DNA of 36,810 nucleotides from Chloroflexota bacterium (GTDB lineage Bacteria; Chloroflexota; Anaerolineae; Promineifilales; Promineifilaceae), in NCBI GenBank assembly GCA_012515125.1, contig JAAYYY010000562.1:1-36810 (forward strand). The letters run 5' to 3'. A model generated the notes under the pieces. That model was not told the origin of the DNA and did no database searches. It saw only the letters and a program-made list of their open reading frames with translations. The position numbers and the translations under genes were made by a program. Positions within the stretch are counted from its first letter, which is position 1. Each line of letters opens with the position of its first letter. Below, piece by piece: positions 7,687-16,600 of the stretch.

Positions 7687-9464
7687 CAGGCCAGCGCCTC
7701 CTCCAGGCCGACGCGCAGCAGGTGCGCGAAGCGGCTCTCCGGGTCGGCCGCCAGCGCTGCCCGCTCCCCGTGCTCGATCACCCGCCCATCTTCGAGGATC
7801 ATGATCTCGTCGGCGCGCTGGATGGTCGCCAGCCGGTGGGCAATGATGATCGTCGTGCGCCCCTCCAGCAGCCGGTCCAGCGCCCGCTCCAGCAGCCGCT
7901 CGGTGGCAGGATCAAGCCGCGAGGAGGCTTCGTCGAGGATGACCAGACCGGCGTCGGCGAGAAAGACGCGCGCCAGAGCCAGCAATTGTGCTTCCCCGGC
8001 CGAAAGGCTCTCGCCCGCCTCCAGCGGCGTGTCCAGACCGGCCGGCAAGCTATCCAGCCAGGGGCGCAGCCCGAGCGCTTCCAGCGCCGCGACCAGCCGG
8101 GCGTCGTCCACGCTGTCGTCAAACAGGGTCAGGTTATCACGCAGCGTGGCGTGAAAGAGCTGCACCTCCTGCGTGACCATGCCCACCTGCGCGCGCAACG
8201 CCGCCGGCGCCACCTCGCGCACATCAATCATGCCCCGGTCTCCATCGCCCGATCCGTCCCTCCCAACGCAGATCTTGCCCGCTATCGGGTCGTAGAAGCG
8301 CACCAGCAGCCGGATCAGCGTCGTCTTGCCGCTGCCCGTGCGCCCCAGCAGGCCGAGGACCCGGCCGGGCGCCAGGGAAAAATCGACGTCGCGCAGGACG
8401 AGCGCTTCCGGCGGATCGTCGTCGTAATGGAAGCTGACACCGTCAAAGCGGACGGCGAGCGGACCATCGGGCAGCGCGGCACTGCCGCTCTCGTCGAGGG
8501 CAGGCTGCTCGCCGAAGAGGGAGAGCACGCGGTTGAGGCTGGCCGAAGCCCGCTGCAGATCCTGCACCTGGCGCTGCACCGTCCACAGCGGGCCGATGAT
8601 CAGGTTGATGTAGTAGAAGACCAGATAGAGGGCGCCGATGGTCAGTACGTCGCCGCGGAAGAGCCGGTCGCCCCAGAAATAGGCCACGAAATAGGCGAAG
8701 CCGGGCAGCGCCACCGGCAGGGCCATTACCCCCATATTGGCCCGTCCGGCGCTCACGTTGGCCCGCCAGCGGCTGCGGCTCAGGGTCGCCAGCCGCTCCA
8801 GCACATACGGCGCGCCCCGGCTCGTTTGCAGCGCTTCCGTGCCGTCCAGCCACTCTTCGACGTAGCCGAAGAGATTGGCTTCCACTTCGCGCACCTTCTG
8901 CCAGCGGGGCACGACCAGCCGGTTGAAATAGCGCAACACCAGCAGTCCGGCGAGCAGGACGACGAGCATCGAAAGGCCGATGCGCCAGTCCAATAGCCAG
9001 AGAAGCACGACGACGCCGCTGACGAGGATCAGGTTGCTCGTCAGCTCCACAAAAAGCTGCGAAAAGAAGTTCGCCAGCAGGTTCACGTCGCCGTCCATCC
9101 GCTCAATCAGCTCGCCTGGGCGGCGCCGCTTGTGGAAAGACATATCCAGCCGCAGGCAGTGCAGGGCCAGGTCGGCGCGCAGGGCGTTGGTGGCCCGCCA
9201 GGCAACGTTCTCGCCCACGTAGGCGCCGGCGACGCGCAAGCCCTGGCCCACCAGGGCGATGAACATGAACAGGCCGCCGGTCCACAGCAGCTCCTCCAGG
9301 CTGCGACCCTGCTCCGCCGCGTCGAGAAAGCGGCGGATAAGCTGCGGGTTCAGCAGTTGCAGGAAGATGCCGCCGAGCACCAGGATGGCGAGAAGAACGA
9401 CCGCACCCCGCTGGGGTCGCAGATAATGGCGCAGCAGGCCCGAGTAAGTACGCGGAACAGACAC
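7686..9464 (-). CDS. ABC exporter half-transporter with catalytic Glu but degenerate signature
   Basis: A 592-residue membrane-plus-ATPase half-transporter, partner of the downstream gene. Walker A GRTGSGKTT (Lys380), Walker B LVILDE with catalytic Glu512 and switch His543 are intact. The signature is LSAGE (487-491) instead of LSGGQ. Pairing it with the downstream subunit gives one complete ATP site (this Walker motif set plus the partner LSGGQ) and one degenerate site. The start is GTG at 9462-9464 with no ribosome-binding site, and a possible promoter lies only about nine bases upstream, suggesting a nearly leaderless transcript. The gene diverges from the large mosaic protein gene. Confidence 0.92.
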   Translation of the reverse strand: MSVPRTYSGLLRHYLRPQRGAVVLLAILVLGGIFLQLLNPQLIRRFLDAAEQGRSLEELLWTGGLFMFIALVGQGLRVAGAYVGENVAWRATNALRADLALHCLRLDMSFHKRRRPGELIERMDGDVNLLANFFSQLFVELTSNLILVSGVVVLLWLLDWRIGLSMLVVLLAGLLVLRYFNRLVVPRWQKVREVEANLFGYVEEWLDGTEALQTSRGAPYVLERLATLSRSRWRANVSAGRANMGVMALPVALPGFAYFVAYFWGDRLFRGDVLTIGALYLVFYYINLIIGPLWTVQRQVQDLQRASASLNRVLSLFGEQPALDESGSAALPDGPLAVRFDGVSFHYDDDPPEALVLRDVDFSLAPGRVLGLLGRTGSGKTTLIRLLVRFYDPIAGKICVGRDGSGDGDRGMIDVREVAPAALRAQVGMVTQEVQLFHATLRDNLTLFDDSVDDARLVAALEALGLRPWLDSLPAGLDTPLEAGESLSAGEAQLLALARVFLADAGLVILDEASSRLDPATERLLERALDRLLEGRTTIIIAHRLATIQRADEIMILEDGRVIEHGERAALAADPESRFAHLLRVGLEEALA

Positions 9465-9473
9465 AGATCAAAC

Positions 9474-9503
9474 AGTATAAGCCAGTTTCCCCTATCTATA
9501 CAA
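9474..9503 (-). promoter_or_regulatory. Putative sigma-70-like promoter of the ABC exporter operon
   Basis: On the minus strand TTGTAT (9503-9498) is separated by 18 bases from TATACT (9479-9474). The -10 is good and the -35 matches only its first three bases. The GTG start at 9464 lies nine bases beyond the -10, and no Shine-Dalgarno sequence is seen, so the mRNA may be leaderless. Confidence 0.35.
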
Positions 9504-9606
9504 CCTTCGCCAAATCGGCTATGATTGCCTGTGAGGGCCGCCGCTCCGACTATGTGGACCGGCGCGGAACCGTGGAGTTCGATTATCCAGTTCGTCGGAA
9601 GCCAGG

Positions 9607-9615
9607 TTATCCACA
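9607..9615 (+). promoter_or_regulatory. DnaA-box-like nonamer TTATCCACA
   Basis: A perfect match to the E. coli-type DnaA box consensus, with a related TTATCCAGT at 9583-9591, 24 bases upstream in the same orientation. Two such motifs alone do not make an origin; DnaA-dependent regulation of a flanking gene or chance are alternatives. Confidence 0.3.
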
Positions 9616-9672
9616 GGCAGATCCCATTTCATCCGTACGCATGACTGGAAAAGATCCAGGTGGCGCCATTTC

Positions 9673-9692
9673 GCCGGCCGACGGGGGCCGGC
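9673..9692. other. GC-rich hairpin in the 5' region of the mosaic protein gene
   Basis: GCCGGCC (9673-9679) pairs perfectly with GGCCGGC (9686-9692) around a six-base loop. It lies 22 bases before the AGGAGG ribosome-binding site. It could be a 5' leader structure or an operator. There is no U-tract directly after it, so it is not a clear terminator. Confidence 0.4.
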
Positions 9693-9728
9693 CCGCTCTC
9701 TTGATATTGGGCACAGGAGGTCTCTATC

Positions 9729-12700
9729 ATGAGCACGAAGTTTGGTCTTCACGTCGCTTCGGGCAGCCACAACGGCTATGGTGACGTCGTCGCCGCGGCG
9801 CCCGCCGTCGTGCTCGCCGTTGGCGAAGGGGGCGCGCTGGTCGAAGCGCGGGAAAAAAGCGTGGCGGCGCCGGGCGCAGCGCCGCGGACCATCACCATCT
9901 TCCGCGACCAGACCGTCTTCCACGACGCCCCGCCCGGCATCGACCAGATGAGCGAGGCGCAGGCCAGGGCGGCTGCCGACCAGTACTGGCCCCAGCTCAA
10001 AGAGAAATACCGGCTCAACCCGGCCGATTACTACCAGGTAACCAACGAGTACGGGGGCGATAACCCCACTTCTCTGGCCAACCTCGTCGCCTTCGAGACA
10101 CGCCTGATGGAGCTGGCCGAGCGCGATGGCTTCAAGCTGGCGGTCGGCAGCCCTGCCGGAGGCAGCCCCGGTAGCTGGGAGCTGTGGGTCCGCTTCTACG
10201 TACCCCTCATCCGCCGCGCGGGCGAGGGAGGCCACATCTACAGCCGCCATGCCTACGGCGGCGTCGTCCATCCAGACGGCATTGCCACGCTGACCGCGCC
10301 CGACGGTCAGGCTGCCGACGATAACGCCGGCCGGCCCTTCCGCGAGGCCGCCTACCTGCGCGCGCAGGGAATTCGCACGCCGATCGTCATCACCGAAGCG
10401 GGGCAGAACGGCGGCTTCCGTTTTCCCGGCGTCGATACGTTCATGGAAGACATGGCCCGCTATGACCGGCTCTGCCGGCAGCACGAGAACATCTGGGGCT
10501 TCTGCGCCTGGACCTACGGCAAGTACCTCGACTTCCCGGCCAACATCGAACCCGCTTCCAGCCGCATGGCCGACTACCTACGGCAGCAGGGGGGCGCCAC
10601 GCGGCCGGTCTATCCCACCGTCGCGGGAGGCGTGACGCCGCCCGCGCCCGAGCCGGCTGTCACCACCGAAAGCCCGTCTGCGCCAACGTCAACCGGCTTT
10701 CGCTTTACCCACTGGCCGACCGAATACCGCCGGATCAACCAGGCCTACAACAACGATCCCGCCTACTACGGCCAGTGGGGGCTGACCGGGCACGAAGGGC
10801 TGGACATCCAGGCGCCGCTCAACAGTCGCATTTTTGCCTGCGCGCCCGGCCGGGTCGAGCTGGTACGTCGCGAGGCGGAGGGCCATCCCTATGGCAACGC
10901 CGTCTACATGCGTCACGACGACGGCTACCGCACTACCTATGCTCATCTGCAGCAGGTCAACGTGGCTGCGGGCGACCAGGTCGCCGGCGGCCAGCTGCTG
11001 GGGCTGGCGGGCAGTACCGGCAACTCGCGGGGCGCCCACCTGCACCTGACCCTGTATAAAGACGGCGCGACAGCCCGCGGCGAGACACGGCAGCCTCGCG
11101 ACATCATCGACCCGACGCCGTTTGTCAACGCCCTGCGCGCTGCCGAATGGGCGCCGCCGCAGCCGCCGCTGCTCAATGGCTGGGGTTTCGCCACAAGCAT
11201 CGAGCGAGCCGGAGAGCTGGGCCGGGTTAAAGAGGGCATCAACATCAATCTGCGCGCCCAGCCCAGCCAGCAGGCCGGCAAGCTTGGCGCGGTGCCCGCC
11301 GGCACCGTCGTGCGCGTCACCGGCAATGCCCAGAACGACTATCTGCCGATCCAGGTGGCCGAAGCCGCCGTTACCGAGCGCGCGGGGGCGGCTCCCGGCA
11401 CTCACGCCTACGAGTTCATCAGCTTTGAGAACAGCGCCGGCGACTACACCAACGTGCAGCCCGGCCGGCAGTTCACCGCTTCCTGGGTCGTGCGCAACAG
11501 CGGCGGGTTGCCCTGGTCGGGCGATTTCCAGCTCGCCTATAGCGACGAGCCGGTCGCGCAGACGGCTAACCAGGCGCGCTCGCGGCTGGGCGCGCCCGCT
11601 TCCAGCACCTTCCGGCAGCTCAGCGGGCGCGAGCAGATTGCCCCGGGCGAATCGCTCACCTTCCAGCTCAAGCTGACCGCGCCCCTGCAGCCGGGCTGGT
11701 ACGCTTCCCACTGGCAGCTGCGCACGGCCGGCGGCGAGGTGATCGGCCGGCCCCTCTGGCTGCACATCAACGTGGCGGGCGCGGTCGATCCCATTGTGAT
11801 CGGGCCGGCAGCGCCTTTCCAGGCGGGGATGAACATCAACCCCGACGTGCATCCGCCAGACGTAGACCGGCTGCGCGGCCTGAGCTGGGTGCGCTTCCCC
11901 TACAAGGCCTCGGCTAAACACCGCAACGTGGACCAGGCGTTCAACGACGAATACCGCGCCCTCATCCAGGCCTATGCGAATGCCGGCATCAAGAGCCTGC
12001 TCATCCTCAACCAGGAGACGGAGTGGGGCAACGCGCCCTGGCACAACGGCGATTGGCCCGGTTACGCCGGCTCGCTGGCCCGCGCGGCGCGGCGCATTGC
12101 CGAGCTGGCGGCTCCGTTTGGCGATAAGGTCGCCTACCAGATCTGGAATGAAGGAGACAGCGATCCGACCAACCCCTCGGCCATCGGCGTCAGCCCGGAG
12201 AACTTCGCGCCGGTACTGCAGCAGACCGCCGCCGCCATCCGCGCCGTGGACCCCGACGCGACGATTGTCTTCGGCGGGCTGAACACAGGGCCGGAAAACG
12301 CCGTGGCCTATGCGCGCCGCGTGCGCGACCTGCTCGGGGGTCGCCTGCCCGTCGATGCGCTGGCCTACCACCCCTACGGTCGCTACGTCGAGTTCGACCC
12401 GTTCTATGGCAAGCAGTTCGGCCGGCTGGACGACGCGCTGCGCGTTTTCAAACAGGCGTTCCCCGACCTGCCCCTGTGGATAACCGAGCTGGGCATCGCC
12501 AACGATACGCCCATCGGCCCCGAGCATTACGAGAAAATCGCCCGCTACATGCGCGAGGTCGTCAGCGCCATCGCCGACCGCCACGCGAAAAACGTCCCGG
12601 TCCTCATCTGGTTCGCCTGGTCCGACCACATGCGCAACGCCGGCATCTCCACCACGAGCGGCGAGCTGAAGCCGCACATCAAAGAGGCTTTTCAGGCGCT

Positions 12701-14156
12701 GGTCAACGCGGGCAAGGCCGCTCCCGCCTTCGCCGACATGCGCTTTGCCGCCGGCCGGCCCCAGCCCATGGCGGAGTTCGTCAGCTTCAGCACCACGCTT
12801 ACCGACCATAACGCCGTGCCCGCCGGCAGTACCTTCGCCAATACCTGGCGCTTCCGCAACACCGGCGGAACGACGTGGGACGAAGGCTACAAGCTCGTCT
12901 ACGCACCGCAGGGCGCGACGAGCCACCCGATGATGAACGAGAAGAGCTTTTCCCTGGCCAAAGTCGCCAGCCCGCTGCCCGCCGCGCCGGGCGACGAGGT
13001 AGCGATCAACCTGTCGCTCACTGCGCCCGAACAGCACGGGCGCGTCTACCGCAGCCCCTGGCAGATTCGCGACGCAGCAGGCAAGGCCTTCGCCCACCTC
13101 TATGCCGAGATTACGGTCATCCCGGCTTCTACCGAAGGGAGCGGCGCACGGCAGGCCGACATGCGCTTTATCGCCGACCATACCATCCCCGACGATACGC
13201 CTCTGCCGGAGGGGCAGACCTTCCTCAAGCAGTGGCGCGTGCAGAACACCGGCGCGCGGCATTGGGGCAGCGGCTTCCGTCTCGTCTTCGTCGAGGGCGA
13301 CCTGCAGATGGCGGCGGGCATTGCCTCGCACATGGTTCCCGAATCGAAACCGGGCGACGAGGTCATTCTCTCCGTGCCCATGGTCGCGCCGGTCGCCCAG
13401 GAGAAGCGCGCGACGACCTACAGCAGCCTCTGGCGGCTCCAGGATGACCGGGGCAACTTCTTCGGCGCGCCTATCTGGGCGCGCATCATCTCCCAGCCCG
13501 GGGAGATGGTCACGCCGCTCGGCCGCTTCGCCGATATGTCCGGCTGGTATTCACAGCACGATCCCCGTTGGGCCAACGAGCGACTGGGCCACGGCCAGCA
13601 GACCATCGGCGCGTGGGGCTGCCTGCTGACCTGTTACGCGATGATGCTCACCGCCTACGGCCTGCGCGTGACGCCTGCCGACGTGAACCGGCGCTTCCAG
13701 CAGCTCGGCGACCAGGGGTTCCGCGGCTCCGATGTGCAGTTCATCGCCCCCACCCATCTGCTCGCCGGGCTGACCCTGGGCCGCAACCTGCGCTCCTGGC
13801 CGACCCCGGAGCTACCGTTTACGGAGTGGACGGGCGAGGATCCGATTGCGCGCATCGACAGGGCCATCGCCGACGGCTTCACGGTGCTCGCCCAGGTAGA
13901 CCGCAGGCCCAACGATGCCTTCTACCACTCCAACACGGAGCAGCACTGGGTCATCCTCGTCACGCGGACGCCCGACGGCTCCGATTATCTGATGCTCGAC
14001 TCGATCACGCCGCCCGGCCAGCTACAGAACCAGCCGCTCTCGCTGATGCGCAAATATGGCAGCCCCGCGCCCAGCCGCTCCCACGAGGACAACCTGCGCC
14101 ACGCCATCAAATCGGCCCTGATCTACCTCTTCTCCGGGCAGCCCGGCAGCGGCTAG
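9729..14156 (+). CDS. Giant mosaic cell-wall hydrolase-like protein (GH-like, M23, SH3b, NBR1-Ig x3, C39-like), no signal peptide
   Basis: A 1475-residue protein. Residues 1-290 form a glycoside-hydrolase-like barrel with acidic candidates Glu107 (TNEYGG) and Glu223 (ITEAGQ). Residues about 330-470 are an M23/LytM endopeptidase with metal and catalytic residues His355, Asp359, His406, His437 and His439. An SH3b domain spans about 495-545. NBR1-like Ig domains span about 557-680, 1002-1134 and 1143-1258. A second barrel (about 697-998) carries Glu808 (NEGDSD) and Glu920 (TELGIA). A C-terminal C39-like papain-fold domain (about 1270-1440) has Cys1298, His1406 and Asp1424. AGGAGG precedes the ATG. 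No signal peptide is visible and an in-frame stop at 9702 excludes a longer N terminus. The set implies peptidoglycan or surface-glycan cleavage; the export route is unknown. Confidence 0.85.
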   Translation: MSTKFGLHVASGSHNGYGDVVAAAPAVVLAVGEGGALVEAREKSVAAPGAAPRTITIFRDQTVFHDAPPGIDQMSEAQARAAADQYWPQLKEKYRLNPADYYQVTNEYGGDNPTSLANLVAFETRLMELAERDGFKLAVGSPAGGSPGSWELWVRFYVPLIRRAGEGGHIYSRHAYGGVVHPDGIATLTAPDGQAADDNAGRPFREAAYLRAQGIRTPIVITEAGQNGGFRFPGVDTFMEDMARYDRLCRQHENIWGFCAWTYGKYLDFPANIEPASSRMADYLRQQGGATRPVYPTVAGGVTPPAPEPAVTTESPSAPTSTGFRFTHWPTEYRRINQAYNNDPAYYGQWGLTGHEGLDIQAPLNSRIFACAPGRVELVRREAEGHPYGNAVYMRHDDGYRTTYAHLQQVNVAAGDQVAGGQLLGLAGSTGNSRGAHLHLTLYKDGATARGETRQPRDIIDPTPFVNALRAAEWAPPQPPLLNGWGFATSIERAGELGRVKEGININLRAQPSQQAGKLGAVPAGTVVRVTGNAQNDYLPIQVAEAAVTERAGAAPGTHAYEFISFENSAGDYTNVQPGRQFTASWVVRNSGGLPWSGDFQLAYSDEPVAQTANQARSRLGAPASSTFRQLSGREQIAPGESLTFQLKLTAPLQPGWYASHWQLRTAGGEVIGRPLWLHINVAGAVDPIVIGPAAPFQAGMNINPDVHPPDVDRLRGLSWVRFPYKASAKHRNVDQAFNDEYRALIQAYANAGIKSLLILNQETEWGNAPWHNGDWPGYAGSLARAARRIAELAAPFGDKVAYQIWNEGDSDPTNPSAIGVSPENFAPVLQQTAAAIRAVDPDATIVFGGLNTGPENAVAYARRVRDLLGGRLPVDALAYHPYGRYVEFDPFYGKQFGRLDDALRVFKQAFPDLPLWITELGIANDTPIGPEHYEKIARYMREVVSAIADRHAKNVPVLIWFAWSDHMRNAGISTTSGELKPHIKEAFQALVNAGKAAPAFADMRFAAGRPQPMAEFVSFSTTLTDHNAVPAGSTFANTWRFRNTGGTTWDEGYKLVYAPQGATSHPMMNEKSFSLAKVASPLPAAPGDEVAINLSLTAPEQHGRVYRSPWQIRDAAGKAFAHLYAEITVIPASTEGSGARQADMRFIADHTIPDDTPLPEGQTFLKQWRVQNTGARHWGSGFRLVFVEGDLQMAAGIASHMVPESKPGDEVILSVPMVAPVAQEKRATTYSSLWRLQDDRGNFFGAPIWARIISQPGEMVTPLGRFADMSGWYSQHDPRWANERLGHGQQTIGAWGCLLTCYAMMLTAYGLRVTPADVNRRFQQLGDQGFRGSDVQFIAPTHLLAGLTLGRNLRSWPTPELPFTEWTGEDPIARIDRAIADGFTVLAQVDRRPNDAFYHSNTEQHWVILVTRTPDGSDYLMLDSITPPGQLQNQPLSLMRKYGSPAPSRSHEDNLRHAIKSALIYLFSGQPGSG

Positions 14157-14163
14157 CCAAGAA

Positions 14164-14190
14164 GGAGCGCCGGCATCCTGCCGGCGCTCC
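14164..14190. terminator. Bidirectional hairpin terminator between convergent genes
   Basis: GGAGCGCCGGCA (14164-14175) and TGCCGGCGCTCC (14179-14190) form a perfect 12-bp stem with a 3-base loop, exactly in the 40-base gap between the convergent mosaic gene and IMP dehydrogenase gene. A T-tract is weak on both strands, so it is a hairpin-type terminator by position and stability. Confidence 0.75.
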
Positions 14191-14196
14191 CCCACC

Positions 14197-15660
14197 TTAC
14201 AACCGGCTCACGTCGTGCGGGGCGCTTTCCTTCATCCCGGCCGGGCTGATCTCGATGAACTCCGCCTTCTCCTGCAGCTCGGCAATTGTCGTCGCGCCGC
14301 CATAGCTCAGACCCGAGCGCAGCCCGCCGACGAGCTGGTAGAGGATTTCCTGAACGTGCCCGCGATAAGGCACGACCGCTTCCACCCCTTCGGGCACGAC
14401 CTTGTCCCAGTCCTGCTGGTCTTCGGCGCTTTCGTCCTCGGCCGCCTCGGCCACCTGCCGGCTGATTGCCGCCCCCAGCGAGGCCATGCCGCGCACGACC
14501 TTGACCTTCTGCCCGTTGCGGATGACGGGTGCGCCGGGCGCTTCCTCACAGCCGGCGAAGAGGCTGCCGATCATCACCGTATTCGCGCCGGCTGCCAGCG
14601 CCTTGACCATATCGCCCGACGTACGGATGCCGCCGTCGGCGATGATCGGGACGTGACGGCCGCTATCGGCGACGCCCGCGGCGCTGTCCATGATCGCCGT
14701 GAGCTGCGGCACGCCAAAGCCGGTGACCACGCGCGTGGTACAGATCGAGCCGGGCCCAATGCCCACCTTGATGGCGTCGGCGCCGGCCTCCGCCAGCTCG
14801 CGCGCCCCTTCCCGCGTCGCCACGTTGCCGGCAATGATCTGCGCCTGCGGGTATTCGCGCCGCAGCGCCCGGATCATCTCGATGCAGTGGTCGGCGTGGC
14901 CGTGGGCAATATCCAGCACCAGCACGTCGGCGCCCGCCTCCAGCAGCGCCCCGGCGCGCTCCCGATCTTCCGGCCGCACGCCGATAGCCGCGCCGACGCG
15001 CAGCCGGCTGCGCTCGTCTTTCACAGCCAGGGGGAATCGGGCCGGCTTGATCACGTCCTGCGCCGTGATCAGCCCCACCAGATTGCCTTCCTCGTCGAGC
15101 ACGGGCAGCTTTTCCACCCGGTGCTCGTACAGGACGGCCCGGGCCTCGTCCAGCGTCACGTCGGGCCCGACGCTGATGATCTGGTCGGGCAGGGTCATCA
15201 CGTCACGCACCTTCAGCTCCGGCGACGGCGCCAGCAGGATGTCCCGTTGGGTGACCAGGCCGATCAGCTTCGTCTGCCCGTTGGTCACCACCAGACCGCC
15301 CACCTCGTAGCGGGCCATCAGCTCGGCCGCCTCGGCCAGCGTCGCACCCTGGTTAACGGCATAGGGATGCTCGACGACGAAGCCCTCGGCGCGCTTCACC
15401 CGCCTGACCTGCCGCACCTGCGCCGCGACCGGCATGAAGCGGTGCAGCACGCCCAGGCCGCCGGCGCGGGCCATCGCAATCGCCATCGTAGCCTCCGTGA
15501 CGGTGTCCATGTTGGCGCTGAGAATCGGAATCTGCAGGCAGATCGCAGGGGTCAGCCAGGTCGAAGTATCCACGTCCTGTCGCGAGCTGACCGGCGACCG
15601 TTTTGGAACCAGCAAGACGTCGTCAAACGTCAGGCCGCGTGTCTTCCGTATCTTACTCAT
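14197..15660 (-). CDS. guaB: IMP dehydrogenase homologue (GuaB family) with CBS pair and unusual flap
   Basis: A 487-residue barrel enzyme of the IMP dehydrogenase/GMP reductase family; the former oxidises IMP to XMP in guanine nucleotide synthesis. The N-terminal TFDDVLLVP, a CBS-domain pair inserted at about residues 93-205, and the loop GPGSICTTR with catalytic Cys307 are all present. The C-terminal block [20 protein letters not shown] is typical. In the mobile flap between RGMASLG and VVPEGVEA the sequence is acidic ([16 protein letters not shown]) and I do not see the Arg-Tyr pair that activates water in classical IMPDHs. IMPDH is the most likely role; a GuaB1-type GMP reductase-like role is an alternative. 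The ATG overlaps the upstream stop as ATGA. Confidence 0.88.
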   Translation of the reverse strand: MSKIRKTRGLTFDDVLLVPKRSPVSSRQDVDTSTWLTPAICLQIPILSANMDTVTEATMAIAMARAGGLGVLHRFMPVAAQVRQVRRVKRAEGFVVEHPYAVNQGATLAEAAELMARYEVGGLVVTNGQTKLIGLVTQRDILLAPSPELKVRDVMTLPDQIISVGPDVTLDEARAVLYEHRVEKLPVLDEEGNLVGLITAQDVIKPARFPLAVKDERSRLRVGAAIGVRPEDRERAGALLEAGADVLVLDIAHGHADHCIEMIRALRREYPQAQIIAGNVATREGARELAEAGADAIKVGIGPGSICTTRVVTGFGVPQLTAIMDSAAGVADSGRHVPIIADGGIRTSGDMVKALAAGANTVMIGSLFAGCEEAPGAPVIRNGQKVKVVRGMASLGAAISRQVAEAAEDESAEDQQDWDKVVPEGVEAVVPYRGHVQEILYQLVGGLRSGLSYGGATTIAELQEKAEFIEISPAGMKESAPHDVSRL

Positions 15661-16412
15661 GATCTTTCCTTATTTAGTTCAGGCTTATCTCGATTAGCCT
15701 GACAGAGATAGGCCGCCGGCACCAGCGGCGCCAGCTGTTCGTAGACCCATCCTTCTACCTCGCGCAGGCCGCCGGCCAGCCTGATCGCTTCGTCCAGCGT
15801 GAAGGCCTCGCCGACGCGCAGCTCGTAGCGCTGGCCCAGGTTCAGCCCGCCGGTCGTCTCCACACTATACGCCCGCGCGCCGGCCAGACCCAGGCCGACA
15901 AAGAGCAGGCAGAAGTCGGCTACGCGCTTGCGCCGCGCCTGGGCCAGCAGCAGACTGACCGGTCGCATCCCCTCCGGCGGCGCGAGGCAGGGTCGCCGGC
16001 CCACCTGGGGCGCGACGAGGACGAGACTGCCCCCGGCCAGGCGCTCGATGGCCGCCCGGCTATAGGTCATGACGTTTTGCCCGCTGGAGGGGTCGAGCCC
16101 GTATCTGGCGACGGCTTCTGGCGAGGTCATCGGCGCAATATCCACGGCGAAGAGAGTGGCTAACAGATCGATGGAGCGGCGCTGCACGAGGTGGCTGGCC
16201 GCAGGCGCCAGCATGGGCAGCCGCCGTAGGGCCGGATGCGCAAAGAGCAGGCGAAAGGTGTCGAAGCCGTCCCGCAGGGAGAAATGGTTGATCAGGACGA
16301 GCACGCCCATCCCTGAGCCGGCCAGAAAGCCGGCCCGCTGCAGCCCGCCCCGGTTCGCCTCAATCCGTCCGGGCAGCAGAGGCGCAACCAGCGGCGCGCT
16401 CAGGCGCCGCAT
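15657..16412 (-). CDS. PlsC-like 1-acyl-glycerol-3-phosphate acyltransferase family protein
   Basis: The frame encodes a protein with an acyltransferase HX4D-type motif in [14 protein letters not shown], followed by blocks consistent with lysophospholipid acyltransferases, including a region resembling the phosphate-binding loop ([15 protein letters not shown]). I place the start at ATG 16412 (251 residues), preceded by AAGG five bases upstream. The ORF track extends to a TTG at 16592, but that would run through an inverted-repeat operator candidate and low-quality sequence; ATG 16511 is another option. Its TGA overlaps the start of the IMP dehydrogenase gene (ATGA), so the two are translationally coupled. 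The acyl acceptor is unknown and the family call is moderate. Confidence 0.62.
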   Translation of the reverse strand: MRRLSAPLVAPLLPGRIEANRGGLQRAGFLAGSGMGVLVLINHFSLRDGFDTFRLLFAHPALRRLPMLAPAASHLVQRRSIDLLATLFAVDIAPMTSPEAVARYGLDPSSGQNVMTYSRAAIERLAGGSLVLVAPQVGRRPCLAPPEGMRPVSLLLAQARRKRVADFCLLFVGLGLAGARAYSVETTGGLNLGQRYELRVGEAFTLDEAIRLAGGLREVEGWVYEQLAPLVPAAYLCQANRDKPELNKERS

Positions 16413-16567
16413 GGCAACCTTTGCTTTGCTTAGCTGCGCAGCAGACACCGCCACTACCTCGTCGGGCCGAACTGGCCCTCGATCCGCACCCTCCCCACCA
16501 GTCGCCAGCATAGCCGAGGCGCGAAAAGACGCAAGCGATTGCCAGCCGCAAGACAGATTCAGCGATT

Positions 16568-16583
16568 CAGTACTTTCGTACTG
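16568..16583. promoter_or_regulatory. Inverted repeat CAGTAC-TTTC-GTACTG, operator candidate
   Basis: A perfect 6-bp inverted repeat with a 4-base spacer. A second repeat with the same GTAC core and the same spacer length occurs 33 bp away (centre to centre), about three helical turns. Both lie in the upstream region shared by the acyltransferase-guaB pair and the polysaccharide locus. Confidence 0.45.
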
Positions 16584-16600
16584 TATTTTCAACCGGGGCT

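Larger units (their letters stand above)
9465..9728. other. Divergent intergenic region between ABC operon and mosaic protein gene
   Basis: This 264-base region contains the putative ABC promoter at its left end, two TTATCCA motifs in direct orientation at 9583 and 9607, a GC-rich hairpin at 9673-9692, and AGGAGG (9715-9720) for the plus-strand gene. The ORF track entry starting at 9521 is not supported as a gene. An in-frame TGA at 9702-9704 prevents any upstream extension of the plus-strand gene. Confidence 0.6.

Noticed and set aside
9583-9615. Chromosomal origin of replication
   Set aside because: Only two DnaA-like boxes, no AT-rich unwinding region, and no dnaA, dnaN or parA neighbours.
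9521-9784. 87-codon ORF in the ABC/mosaic intergenic region
   Set aside because: Overlaps the mosaic start in another frame, has no recognisable domain, and spans a hairpin and the ribosome-binding site.
10689-13331. 880-residue minus-strand ORF opposite the mosaic gene
   Set aside because: It is an antisense shadow caused by high-GC third positions; the plus frame has clear domains and a ribosome-binding site.
14215-15702. 495-residue plus-strand ORF opposite the IMP dehydrogenase gene
   Set aside because: Shadow of a clearly recognised enzyme; no domain or ribosome-binding site is visible.
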